A stretch of 64,000 nt of DNA from Marinicauda algicola (GTDB lineage Bacteria > Pseudomonadota > Alphaproteobacteria > Caulobacterales > Maricaulaceae), in assembly GCF_017161425.1 (NCBI RefSeq), contig NZ_CP071057.1, positions 310,001-374,000 of the forward strand, in the 5' to 3' direction. Each line of letters starts with the position of its first letter. The stretch's first letter is position 1. Shown piece by piece: positions 45,877 through 54,922 of this stretch. The translations under genes and the position numbers were made by a program. Under the pieces are notes generated by a model, which was given only the letters and a program-made list of their open reading frames with translations, was not told where the DNA came from and searched no databases.

Positions 45877-46293
45877 ATGTGGAAGCCCGTCCTCCTCTAC
45901 GCCGTCGCCCTCGCCATCGGCGTGTTCGCGCTGGAATGGCTGCAATACCGCTACCTGGCGCGCGCCTTCGGGATCGAGATCTTCCTTCTTCTCGTCGCGC
46001 TCGGCTTCGCCGGGCTCGGGGCCTGGCTCGCCGTCACGCTGACGCGGCGCGCGCCGGCGCCCGACGGCTTCGTGCGCAACGAGGCGGCTCTCGCCTCGCT
46101 CGCCATCACGCCGCGCGAGTACGAGGTCCTCGAAGGCCTCGTCTCGGGTGCCTCGAACAAGCAGATCGCCCGCAGGCTCGCCTGTTCGCCCAACACCGTG
46201 AAGACCCATGCCGCGAGCCTCTACCGCAAGCTGGAAGTCACCGGCCGGGTCGGCGCGATCGAGAAGGCGCGCTTCTTGTCGCTCATCCCCTGA
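45877..46293 (+). CDS. membrane-anchored LuxR-type DNA-binding protein
   Basis: 138 aa. Two transmembrane helices (about 5-22 and 32-55) are followed by a C-terminal LuxR/GerE helix-turn-helix (LAITPREYEVLEGLVSGASNKQIARRLACSPNTVKTHAASLYRKL, about 76-122). There is no receiver or sensor domain, so DNA binding would occur at the inner membrane. It is paired with the DUF4199-like gene 94 bp downstream, an association I have seen in other alphaproteobacteria. Its target is unknown. Confidence 0.88.
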   Translation: MWKPVLLYAVALAIGVFALEWLQYRYLARAFGIEIFLLLVALGFAGLGAWLAVTLTRRAPAPDGFVRNEAALASLAITPREYEVLEGLVSGASNKQIARRLACSPNTVKTHAASLYRKLEVTGRVGAIEKARFLSLIP

Positions 46294-46387
46294 CCGGGCG
46301 AATCCGTGCGAACTCACCCGTCCGGGTGATGGCGCGGTGGATGAATTCGGGGCTCTTCTGGTGCATCGTCACGTCAGGGAGGCCCTC

Positions 46388-46933
46388 ATGGGACACAATT
46401 CGATACTGCGTTACACACTCCTCTTCGGCGCCATTGCCGGGATCGTCGTCAGCGTGCTGCTCGTGCTGGGCGCGAGCTTCGGCGGTGATCACACCGGCCC
46501 CTGGGCGATGGCCTTCGGCTATCTGTCCATGCTCGTCGCGCTGTCCTTCGTCTTCGTCGGGGTCAAGCGCTATCGCGACGTGGCGAAGGGCGGGGCGATC
46601 CGCTTCTGGCCGGCCTTCGGCCTGGGGGTGCTGATCGCGCTCGTCGCGAGCGTCTTCTACGTCGTGACATGGGAGGTCTACAGCGCGCTGACCGCGGGGG
46701 ACTGGATGGCCGAGCACATCGCCGCCACGATCGAGGCCCGGCGTGCGGCCGGAGCCTCGCCCGAGGAGATCGCCGCGCTCTCCGCCGAGATGGAAGGCTT
46801 CGCCCGGCTCTATGCCAACTGGTGGTTCCGCATGCCGGTCACGCTGTCGGAAATCCTGCCCGTGGGTATTCTCGTGGCGCTCATCTCGGCGGCGATCCTG
46901 CGCAATCCGAAGGTCCTGCCGGCGCGGCCGTGA
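46388..46933 (+). CDS. DUF4199-like membrane protein
   Basis: 181 aa with four transmembrane helices (about 9-30, 40-58, 74-95, 152-172). MAFGYLSMLVALSFVFVGVKRYRD followed by the G-FxxAFGLG segment is the pattern of DUF4199 proteins. The loop between helices 3 and 4 is long and Ala/Glu-rich. Function unknown. It follows the membrane LuxR-type gene and may be its regulatory target or partner. Confidence 0.85.
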   Translation: MGHNSILRYTLLFGAIAGIVVSVLLVLGASFGGDHTGPWAMAFGYLSMLVALSFVFVGVKRYRDVAKGGAIRFWPAFGLGVLIALVASVFYVVTWEVYSALTAGDWMAEHIAATIEARRAAGASPEEIAALSAEMEGFARLYANWWFRMPVTLSEILPVGILVALISAAILRNPKVLPARP

Positions 46934-46939
46934 GGGGGG

Positions 46940-48274
46940 TCACATCGCGGGCGCCGGCATGTCCGGCGCCTTCGGTGCCCGCTCCTTCATGAGGCGCGGC
47001 CAGGTGCCGTAGGTGCCCGCACGCCAGAGCCACTCGACCGGGCCCATGGCGAACAACGACAGCCAGGCCATCGAGAGGACGATATTCACCGCCCACATCG
47101 CCGCCACGACGAGATAGAGCTCGTGGCGCGCCAGCTCGCCGTACCAGCCGAGCGCGATGAAGAAGATCGCCGCCATCAGCGAATGGGCGAGATAGTTGGT
47201 CAGCGCCATGCGCCCGACCGCGCCGACGCTCGCCTTGAGGAGGCCCAGGAGCGGGCTCTTGCACAGGAGCAGGAACACGCCGAGCCAGCCGAAGGCCAGG
47301 CTGACGCGGCCGATATCGTAGGTCGCCAGCGAGTTGAAGATGGCCTGGGCGGTGTATCCGCCCTCCTGGATCATCAGCGTCTCGCGCAGATTGACGGGGA
47401 TGCCGATGGCGAAGGCAACCCCCGTCAGGGCGAGCACCGGGCGCCAGCCCCACCGGCCCTGCAGCAGGCCGAGGCGGAACGCGACCATGCCCAGCAGCAT
47501 GGCGGCGAGCGGATCGAACAGGCCGAACATGGCGAAGAAGCCGATGGGCTGCTTGAAGAAGGCCTCGCCGAAATTGGCGGCGCCGACCGCGAACCAGCCC
47601 TGCTCGTGAAGCTCGAACTCGGCCTCGACCGCCTCGGACTCCGGCGCGAAGAATTCCGTCATCTCCCGATAGGCCTCGATCGTGGCCTCCTGCTCCTCGG
47701 TGAGGGGCTCGCCTTGCGCATCGGCCTCGATCGCGGCCTCGTAGTCCGGCGTGAGGGAGGCGAGCTTGAAGCCGCCGCCGAAATTCATCGCGCTCGTCAG
47801 CGCGAAGAAGATCAGCGCCCAGACGAGCAGGCCGCGCATCTTCGAGCGCCAGAACACCAGGAGGAAGACGCCGCTGAGCCCGTAGGCGAAGAGGATGTCC
47901 CCGCTCCAGGCGAGCAGCACGATGTCGACGAGGCCGAACCCCATCAGCAGCAGCATGCGCCGCATGTAGATCTTCGCGCCGGCAAGCCCGAGGCCCCGGG
48001 CCTCGATCCGGTCGAGCAGGAGGACGAAGCCGGCGCCGAACAGCATCGAGAACAGGGTGCGCATCGAGCCTTCGAAGAAGGTGTGCGTGACGAACCAGGC
48101 CTGCACCTCGCCCGGCGAAGGCTCGCCGAGCGCGGCGGGGTTGAAATAGGCCTGGAAGGGCAGGCCCATGACCACGATGTTCATCAGCAGGATGCCGAAC
48201 AGCGCGAAGCCGCGCACGATGTCGAGCGTGTCGAGGCGCTCCGCGCCCGTGGTCGGTGTCAATGCCTGGCTCAT
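46940..48274 (-). CDS. DUF418 family multi-spanning membrane protein
   Basis: 444 aa from the ATG at 48274, with AGGAGGT placed correctly. RLDTLDIVRGFALFGILLMNIVVMG is the family's N-terminal signature. A further block FFEGSMRTLFSMLFGAGFVLLLDR and the C-terminal DUF418 segment (VGAVGRMALTNYLAHSLMAAI) follow. There are about ten helices, with an acidic loop between residues 165 and 215. DUF418 proteins are putative transporters or acyltransferase-fold relatives of unknown function. Confidence 0.92.
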   Translation of the reverse strand: MSQALTPTTGAERLDTLDIVRGFALFGILLMNIVVMGLPFQAYFNPAALGEPSPGEVQAWFVTHTFFEGSMRTLFSMLFGAGFVLLLDRIEARGLGLAGAKIYMRRMLLLMGFGLVDIVLLAWSGDILFAYGLSGVFLLVFWRSKMRGLLVWALIFFALTSAMNFGGGFKLASLTPDYEAAIEADAQGEPLTEEQEATIEAYREMTEFFAPESEAVEAEFELHEQGWFAVGAANFGEAFFKQPIGFFAMFGLFDPLAAMLLGMVAFRLGLLQGRWGWRPVLALTGVAFAIGIPVNLRETLMIQEGGYTAQAIFNSLATYDIGRVSLAFGWLGVFLLLCKSPLLGLLKASVGAVGRMALTNYLAHSLMAAIFFIALGWYGELARHELYLVVAAMWAVNIVLSMAWLSLFAMGPVEWLWRAGTYGTWPRLMKERAPKAPDMPAPAM

Positions 48275-48333
48275 GGCCACCTCCTGTCCCGGAAGTGAGC
48301 CTAGCACCGCATTGCGGGTGCGCGGAGGGAAAA

Positions 48334-49185
48334 CTAGCCCTTCGCCGCGCGCCAGGCCCTCGCCAGGTCCATGAAGCCCTGCGGCGCGATGGTCTCGGCG
48401 CGCGCGCCCGGATCGATGCCGGTGGCCTGCAGGAGCGCTTCGGAGGATGTCCCCGCCCGGCCCGCGGCCTGGGCGAGGGATTTCCTCAGCGTCTTGCGGC
48501 GCTGGCCGAAGGCGCTTTCGGTGACGAGCGAGAGCGCCTCGATGTCGGCAAAGCGCTGGTCCGCGGGCAGGGGATCGAGCACCACGACGGCGCTGTCCAC
48601 CTTCGGCGGCGGGGTGAAGGCGCGCGCGGGCAGGCTCATCGCATAGCGTGGTTTCGCGCGCGCGGCGGTGAGAATGGCGAGCCGGCCATAGGACTTGTCC
48701 GCGACCTTCGCCACGACGCGCTCGGCGACCTCCTTCTGGAACATCAGCACCAGCCGGTCCCACCAGACCGGCTCGGCCTCGAGCCACTTGATCAGCAGCG
48801 CGGTGCCGACATTGTAGGGCAGGTTGGAGGCCACGATCCGGCGGCCTTCGGACACGATCGCGGTCTCATCGACTGTCAACGCATCGGCCTCGACCACGCT
48901 CAGGCGGTTGTCGAAGGCCGCGGCGATCTCGGCGAGCGCGGCGACGAAGCGGGCATCCTTCTCGATCGCCACCACCCGGCCCGCCCCCTCCTCCAGGAGC
49001 GCGCGGGTGAGCCCGCCGGGGCCGGGGCCGACCTCGAATACGGTCGCGTCCGACATGTCCCCGCACAGCCGCGCGATCTTGCGGGTTAGGTTCAGGTCGA
49101 GCAGGAAATGCTGGCCGAAGCGCTTGTCGGCGGCCAGGCCATGGGCCGCGATCACCTCGCGCAGGGGCGGAAGGTCCCGGGTCAT
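48334..49185 (-). CDS. rsmA: 16S rRNA dimethyladenosine transferase RsmA (KsgA)
   Basis: 283 aa. KRFGQHFLLDLNLTRKIA, the SAM motif VFEVGPGPGGLTRALLE, the catalytic NLPYNVGTALL and KSYGRLAIL identify RsmA, which dimethylates A1518 and A1519 of 16S rRNA. The ATG at 49185 overlaps the pdxA stop (ATGA). The frame is open far upstream inside pdxA, but that is not coding. It is the last gene of the lptF-to-rsmA run. Confidence 0.97.
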   Translation of the reverse strand: MTRDLPPLREVIAAHGLAADKRFGQHFLLDLNLTRKIARLCGDMSDATVFEVGPGPGGLTRALLEEGAGRVVAIEKDARFVAALAEIAAAFDNRLSVVEADALTVDETAIVSEGRRIVASNLPYNVGTALLIKWLEAEPVWWDRLVLMFQKEVAERVVAKVADKSYGRLAILTAARAKPRYAMSLPARAFTPPPKVDSAVVVLDPLPADQRFADIEALSLVTESAFGQRRKTLRKSLAQAAGRAGTSSEALLQATGIDPGARAETIAPQGFMDLARAWRAAKG

Positions 49186-50198
49186 GAGGCGGCCTTCATC
49201 CGGTTCTCCGCCATGATGGAGGCGAGCTTGATGGCCGCGATCAGGCTGTCGGCGCGGGCCAGCCCCTTGCCGGCGATGTCGAAGGCGGTGCCGTGATCGG
49301 GCGAGGTGCGCACGATGGGAAGGCCGAGCGTCGCGTTCACGCCGCCATGGAAATTCAGCGTCTTGACCGGGATCAGCCCCTGGTCGTGATAGAGGCACAG
49401 CGCCGCGTCGTAGCGCGCGCGGGCCTCGGCGTGGAACATCGTGTCGGGCGGCATCGGGCCGGTGACGTGATGGCCCTCGCCGCGCAGCGTCTCGATGGCC
49501 GGGGCGAGGATCTCGATCTCCTCCCTGCCGAGCGCGCCGCCTTCCCCGGCGTGGGGATTGAGCCCGGCGACCGCGAGGCGGGGCTTGGCGAGCCCGAAAT
49601 CGCGCTTCAGCGCACCGAGCGTCACGCGCGCGGTATGCTCGACCGCCTCGCGCGTGATCGCGGACAGGGCGTCCCTCAGGCTCATGTGGATGGTGACGAG
49701 CACGGTCTTCAGCTCGGGCGCGGCGAGCATCATGACCGGTCCGCGCGGGCCGATCCAGGGCGCCTCGCGCGTCAGGTGGGCGACGAATTCGGTATGGCCG
49801 GGAAAGGCGAAGCCGCGCGCGTAGAGCACGGCCTTGGAGACCGGGTTGGTGACCACGCCGCCGGTCCGGCCCTCCAGCGTGTTCGCGACCGCCCGCTCGA
49901 TCGAGGCGATCACGGCGGAGGCGTTCTCCGGATCGGGCCGGCCAGGCTCGGCCTGGACGGGCAGGCGCACGGGATCGACCGGAAGGGCGTCGGAAAAGAC
50001 CGTTTCGGCCTCCTCCGGCGCACACACGCGCGGGGCGGGCAGGTTCAGCGTGCGGGCCGCCGCCGCGAGCTGGTCGGGATCGGCATGGGCGATGAAGCTG
50101 TGCCGGCGGTCCTTCAGCGCCGCCCAGGCCTTGAGCGTGATCTCCGGGCCGATGCCGGCCGGATCGCCGAGGGTCACCGCGAGCGGCGGACGCGTCAC
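49182..50198 (-). CDS. pdxA: 4-hydroxythreonine-4-phosphate dehydrogenase
   Basis: 338 aa from a GTG at 50198 that overlaps the surA stop (GTGA). LAVTLGDPAGIGPEI, the metal-site histidines in FPGHTEFVAHL and LYHDQGLIPVK, and the RTSPDHGTAFDIAGKG motif are intact. PdxA acts in pyridoxal 5'-phosphate synthesis by the DXP-dependent route. The surA-pdxA-rsmA order is conserved in proteobacteria. Confidence 0.96.
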   Translation of the reverse strand: MTRPPLAVTLGDPAGIGPEITLKAWAALKDRRHSFIAHADPDQLAAAARTLNLPAPRVCAPEEAETVFSDALPVDPVRLPVQAEPGRPDPENASAVIASIERAVANTLEGRTGGVVTNPVSKAVLYARGFAFPGHTEFVAHLTREAPWIGPRGPVMMLAAPELKTVLVTIHMSLRDALSAITREAVEHTARVTLGALKRDFGLAKPRLAVAGLNPHAGEGGALGREEIEILAPAIETLRGEGHHVTGPMPPDTMFHAEARARYDAALCLYHDQGLIPVKTLNFHGGVNATLGLPIVRTSPDHGTAFDIAGKGLARADSLIAAIKLASIMAENRMKAAS

Positions 50199-51439
50199 CG
50201 GATCTCGATCGTGGCTTCGCGGCGCAGATCGCGCAGCCAGCGCCGCGACAGGAGGGAGAGCTGCTGGTTGGTCAGCTGGTTCTCCACCTGCTGGATCGAG
50301 GGAATACCCGGGCCTTCCAGCGAGCGGTTGCACAGCACGAAGGATTGCACGCCCGCGGCCGTATCCAGCAGCGGCGTCGCGTCGACGGGATCGAGGCGGG
50401 AGACCGCCTCGCGGATGGAGTCGATCAGCGCGTTCGCGCCGATCGTGCCGAGCTGGGTGACGAGCACGCCCTCGACATCGGTCACGGCCTGCTCGACCGT
50501 CTCGCAGCTGTCCACCCCGTCCATCGCGCGCGCGAGGCGGCGCCGGGCGTCCTCGTTGACGCGCGAGGCGGGCAGGGTGACCTGGACGAGTTCGAGCTGC
50601 TCCACAACGCCGCCCTCGCGCCGGTCGATCAGGGCGATGATCAGGAATCCGCCCGGGACGCGGATCGGGTTGGAGATCTGGCCGGTCTGGGTGAACTGGC
50701 CGATCACCTGCTGGACCTGCGGACGCAGCTGGCTGATCGCCTGCCAGCCGGCGTCTCCGCCATTGCTCGCCGACGGCGCGGCGGAGAACTGGCTTGCCAC
50801 CGCCGGGAAGGGCGCGCCCTGGGAGAGCTGCTGATAGACGGTCTGCACCGTTCCCTGGGCCTGTCCGATATCGCCGGAGGCGGGGATCTCGATGAGGATC
50901 TCGCCGAGGCGGACCTGGGGCTCGGCCGCGTTCTCGATGATGCGCTCGCGCGCCACCTCGATCTGGTCGTCCGAGATGCGGATGCGGCTGCCATAGCGGC
51001 CGTTGACCATGATCTGCCAGGCGATCTCGGCGCGCAGCTGCTGGCGCAGCGTCTCCACCTCGATTCCGGCCTCGGTGAGGTCGGCCAGGATCTGCTCCAT
51101 CGTCAGCCCGTTGCGCGCGGCGATGTCGCGCAGCGATTCGTCGACCTCCTCCTCGGTGACCTCGATCTCGAACTCGCGTGCGGTCTGGAGCTGCAGCGTT
51201 TCGTCGATCAGGCCGTCGAGCGCCTGCTCCTGGATGCGCATGAGGATGTCCTCGTTCGGCTGGATGCCGGCCGAGGAAATGATCAGGCGCATGCGGTTGC
51301 GCACGTCGAGAGTGGTGATCGGTTCGTCGTTGACGACGGCGGCGATACCCTCGACCTGCTGGGCGAAGGCGGCCGTGCCGAGAAGGCTCAGCGCGGCGAG
51401 AGCCGGGGCCAGAATGGTATGGGAGAGCTTGAACGCCAT
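50195..51439 (-). CDS. surA: SurA-like periplasmic peptidyl-prolyl isomerase/chaperone
   Basis: 414 aa. A signal peptide (ending FAQQ) leads into a SurA N-terminal domain (VEGIAAVVNDEPITTLDVRNRMRLI). A single parvulin-type domain (QVRLGEILIEIP ... SAAPSASNGGDAGW ... TGQISNPIRVPGGFLIIALIDRR) and a C-terminal helical segment follow. SurA escorts outer-membrane proteins such as LptD through the periplasm. It is encoded 84 bp after lptD on the same strand. Confidence 0.92.
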   Translation of the reverse strand: MAFKLSHTILAPALAALSLLGTAAFAQQVEGIAAVVNDEPITTLDVRNRMRLIISSAGIQPNEDILMRIQEQALDGLIDETLQLQTAREFEIEVTEEEVDESLRDIAARNGLTMEQILADLTEAGIEVETLRQQLRAEIAWQIMVNGRYGSRIRISDDQIEVARERIIENAAEPQVRLGEILIEIPASGDIGQAQGTVQTVYQQLSQGAPFPAVASQFSAAPSASNGGDAGWQAISQLRPQVQQVIGQFTQTGQISNPIRVPGGFLIIALIDRREGGVVEQLELVQVTLPASRVNEDARRRLARAMDGVDSCETVEQAVTDVEGVLVTQLGTIGANALIDSIREAVSRLDPVDATPLLDTAAGVQSFVLCNRSLEGPGIPSIQQVENQLTNQQLSLLSRRWLRDLRREATIEIR

Positions 51440-51523
51440 CGAGAACCTGTCGAATGAAGAGAGGGTTGACCGGGAAGATACCGATCAATGTGGGCGACGC
51501 AATGACACGTCACTGCAGGAGGC

Positions 51524-53752
51524 CTATTCGTCCTGCAGCGACCCGAGCGTGAAGAGGGTGACCTGGAAGCCGATCGACTGGCTGTCCTCCAGATGCCCGA
51601 TATCGTAGTTCTGGCTCTCGAAGACAATACGGAAATCCGTGCACTCGTCGCGATAGACCAGCGCGGCGAGGGCCCGGCGGGTGATGTCGTCCTCGATGTC
51701 GTGATTGGCTGAGCCAATCAGACTCCAGCGCTCGGTGAGCTGCAGGCTCGCCGACAGGACGATGTCGTCGACGGGCCGCTGACCGGGCACGTCCGGGCGG
51801 ATGCGGGTGTAGTCGATATCGGCAGCGAAGCGGCCGGCCTCGATGCCGAGCACGAGGTCGGTGCGCCGCAGATCGCCATCCTCCGCATCGAGCCGGTTGC
51901 GCGCCGCGATGTCGAAATAGCCGACATCGACGCTGAATTCGGCGACCCAGTCGGATTCCTCGCTTCCGAGCCCGGTTGCCGGGCCGAACACCGGCTCGTC
52001 GTCCAGACGCAGGCTGCGTCCCGCGAACACCTCGATGTCCGGGATCATCGGCGCCGTGGTATCCAGCGTCGTGGTCACGCCGAGATCGGCGCGCGCGCCT
52101 TCCTCCCAGATGTCGAAGCCGCCGGCGCGGTTGCGCGCGAACAGGCTGATGGAGTCGAGATCGACCACCTGGCTGTCCTCGTTCGGCGGCGTGTCCTGGG
52201 CCTCCACCTCGCTCGCGGTCACCACGTGTGCGCGGGGCGCGACGATCACGTCGCCCCACTGGGCCACGCGCGCGAACGGCCAGGACACGTCGAGGCCTGC
52301 CGCGCCGAGCGTGCGCGTGAAGTTGCTCGAGCCGGTCTCGACCCCGAACCGGTCCGTCTGCGTGATGGAATAGGCGTCGAAGCGGCCGACCGCATAGGGC
52401 TCCGCGCGCACCCCGAAGGGCAGGATCGCGACCCGCGACCAGCTCGCCTCCGCGCTGGAGCGGATATAGTCGTCGCCATCCTCGCGGGTCAGCGCAGCGA
52501 CGGAGAGATCGGTCTCCAGCTGGCCGGCCCAGGCCGGAAAGGGGAGCTCGGCCAGAAAGCGGCCGACGGGGGCGACGATCGGGATCCGGTCGTCGTTGAA
52601 GTTCTCCAGCAGGCTCGTGATCTTGATCGTGGCGAGGTCGGCGTAATACCGCTCGCCGCGGCCCTGGACATAGGCCTGGCTTGCCAGGAACCGGTTCTCC
52701 ACCTCGTAGAGCCCGCCGCCGAGATCGGGGATTTCATTGAAATCGTAGCGGCGCAGGTAGAGATCCTCGGCCGTGGCCTGGATCCCGAAGCCCCAGCTCC
52801 ATTGCTCGCTGATGGCGAAACGGCCCTCGGAGAAGACGTGCCACTGGAACTTCTCGTCGCCGTAGAAGCCGTTCTCGTCGAAGACCCGCGGATCGGATGC
52901 CGGCAGCTCGTCGATCTGGTCGGGGTCGATGAATTCGCGCTCGTAGGTGAAGCTGCCTTCCAGCGCGATCTCGCCGGAATAGAAGCGCTTGCGCCAGTCG
53001 AGTTCCATCACCGGATTGACCTCGGTCATCAGGCGCGGCGCGACCACCAGGTCCTGATAGGGCGAGATCACCCAGAGATAGGGCTGGGTGTAGGAAAACC
53101 CGAGCCGGTTGGAGATGTCGATCGTCGGGATTAGGAAGCCGGACCGGCGCGGGGTCGAGGGATCGGCATGGGCGAATACCGGCGAGTAGAGCACCGGCTG
53201 ACCCAGCACCTCCAGGCGCACGTCGCGGTAATAGATCATCTGGTCGTCGAGATCGCGCACCACCCGGCCGGCGCGCAGGCGCCAGGTCGGCGCGCCCCCG
53301 TCCTCGCACAGGTCGCAGGCGGTGTAGTAGCCGTCGGTCAGCTCCACGGTGCCGTCGGCGCGGCGCACCGCCACCGCAGCGGCGGCCTTGCCCTGGTTTT
53401 CCAGAACGGTTGCAAAGCCCAGCGCGACGCCTTCGCTCATCTCGTCGTCGAGTTCGATCTCTTCGGCGAGCTGGGCTGCGCCCGGCCCGTCGAACAGGCG
53501 CACATTGCCGCGCGCGATCACGCGCCCGGTCGCCGGGCGGTATTCGATCTCGTCGGCGAGCAGGACGCGTTGGCCGGACTGCATGCGCACGCCCTCGCGC
53601 GCGTACAGCACCTGGTTCTCGCGGTCGTCGATGAGAATCCCGGCCTCGAGATAGACCGGATCGGCAGATTGCTCTGTGCCCGGCTCGCCTTGCGCCGAGG
53701 CGGTGCCGGCGATCAACGCCAGCGCGGCACACGCCGTAAACAAGGCACGCAT
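51524..53752 (-). CDS. lptD: LPS-assembly protein LptD
   Basis: 742 aa from the ATG at 53752 (GAGGGAGA upstream). Signal peptide, an OstA/LptA-like jellyroll (LIDDRENQVLYAREGVRMQSGQRVLLADEIEYRPATGRVIARGNVRLFD, about 35-95), a paired-Cys segment (YYTACDLCEDG) and the LptD barrel starting around RRSGFLIPTIDISNRLGFSYTQPYLW. LptD inserts lipopolysaccharide into the outer leaflet with LptE. It lies between lptG and surA. Confidence 0.95.
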   Translation of the reverse strand: MRALFTACAALALIAGTASAQGEPGTEQSADPVYLEAGILIDDRENQVLYAREGVRMQSGQRVLLADEIEYRPATGRVIARGNVRLFDGPGAAQLAEEIELDDEMSEGVALGFATVLENQGKAAAAVAVRRADGTVELTDGYYTACDLCEDGGAPTWRLRAGRVVRDLDDQMIYYRDVRLEVLGQPVLYSPVFAHADPSTPRRSGFLIPTIDISNRLGFSYTQPYLWVISPYQDLVVAPRLMTEVNPVMELDWRKRFYSGEIALEGSFTYEREFIDPDQIDELPASDPRVFDENGFYGDEKFQWHVFSEGRFAISEQWSWGFGIQATAEDLYLRRYDFNEIPDLGGGLYEVENRFLASQAYVQGRGERYYADLATIKITSLLENFNDDRIPIVAPVGRFLAELPFPAWAGQLETDLSVAALTREDGDDYIRSSAEASWSRVAILPFGVRAEPYAVGRFDAYSITQTDRFGVETGSSNFTRTLGAAGLDVSWPFARVAQWGDVIVAPRAHVVTASEVEAQDTPPNEDSQVVDLDSISLFARNRAGGFDIWEEGARADLGVTTTLDTTAPMIPDIEVFAGRSLRLDDEPVFGPATGLGSEESDWVAEFSVDVGYFDIAARNRLDAEDGDLRRTDLVLGIEAGRFAADIDYTRIRPDVPGQRPVDDIVLSASLQLTERWSLIGSANHDIEDDITRRALAALVYRDECTDFRIVFESQNYDIGHLEDSQSIGFQVTLFTLGSLQDE

Positions 53753-53824
53753 CGGGCGGATCTCCCTCGAATGTCCCCGAGACATGTTCCGTCTCTATCG
53801 GATTGCGGCGCGGGCGTCCACGCT

Positions 53825-54922
53825 TCAGCCGTCCTCGGTGTGAGCGATGTAGAACAGGGCGCACAGCACGAAGATGGCCGGTGCGCTCCACACCGCGCTG
53901 ACGGTATCGAGCGTGCCGGCGCTGCCCAGGCTGATCATCAGCTCCTGCATGAAGTAGAGCAGGAATCCGGCGGTGCCGCCGGCGAGCGCGAAGCGGGCCG
54001 CGCCGCCCAGCCGGACGAGGCGCAGGGTGGCCGCCACGGCCAGCAGCGCGGCCGCGACCAGGGTCAGCGGTTGGGCGAGCAGGGCCTGCAGGCGCAGCTC
54101 GTAGGGCCGTGTCGACAGCCCCGCCTCGCGCGCCGAGGCGATCACGCCGGGCAGGTTCCAGAACGACACTCCGCCCGGCGAGCGCGCCCGCTCGAACAGG
54201 GCCTGGCGTCCGATCGAGGTCGGCAGGGCGACATCGCCGAGCACGGTGCGCGGCGCGTCCTCGGTCAGCTCCACCGCGTCTTCCAGCGACCAGAAGCCGC
54301 CGGCCAGGCGCGCGAGTGCGGCCTCGATGCGCCGGTCGAGGCGGGGCGCGCCCTCCGTCGTGCGGATGTAGGAGCGGAAGACCGGGCCGTCGAGCTCGCC
54401 CTCGTCGGGATCGAATCCCGTCGCCGTGATGATGGTGAAGCCCTCCGGCGTCTCCTCGCGCAGCCAGACCGGACCGGTCGCCACGGCGGCCGCGCCGGTC
54501 TGGCCTTCCAGCAGACGTTCGCGGATGAGTTCGAAGCGGGCCTGCGTCATCGCGCCGACCGGGTTCAGCACGGTCGAGCCGATGATGCCGAGCAGCAGGG
54601 CGAGAACTGCCGCCGGGCCGAGAATGCGCCAGGCCGAGAAGCCGGAGGCGCGCATCACGATGAGCTCGCTCCTCCGGTTCAGCCGGAAGAAGGTCCACAG
54701 CGTGCCGAACAGCACGATGAAGGGCAGGGTCTCCTGCACCAGCAGGGGCGCCTTGAGGAGCGTCAGCCGGATCGCCTGCAGCGGGCTTATGCTCGCACGC
54801 GTGGCGATGTCGCGAGAGGTTTCCACGAAGTCGACCAGGATGATGACCGCGACGATGACGACCGCGGCGGCTGCGACGCCGAGCAGGGTCTGCACGAAGA
54901 GATAGCGTGACAGCGTCTTCAT
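53825..54922 (-). CDS. lptG: LPS export permease LptG
   Basis: 365 aa. N-terminal helices MKTLSRYLFVQTLLGVAAAAVVIVAVIILVDFVE with the conserved acidic residue, the coupling segment FFRLNRRSELIVMRASGFS, a periplasmic beta-jellyroll in the middle and four C-terminal helices. LptG pairs with LptF in the LptB2FG exporter. The ATG overlaps the lptF stop by 4 bases. The frame is open further upstream within lptF, but that is not coding. Confidence 0.95.
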   Translation of the reverse strand: MKTLSRYLFVQTLLGVAAAAVVIVAVIILVDFVETSRDIATRASISPLQAIRLTLLKAPLLVQETLPFIVLFGTLWTFFRLNRRSELIVMRASGFSAWRILGPAAVLALLLGIIGSTVLNPVGAMTQARFELIRERLLEGQTGAAAVATGPVWLREETPEGFTIITATGFDPDEGELDGPVFRSYIRTTEGAPRLDRRIEAALARLAGGFWSLEDAVELTEDAPRTVLGDVALPTSIGRQALFERARSPGGVSFWNLPGVIASAREAGLSTRPYELRLQALLAQPLTLVAAALLAVAATLRLVRLGGAARFALAGGTAGFLLYFMQELMISLGSAGTLDTVSAVWSAPAIFVLCALFYIAHTEDG

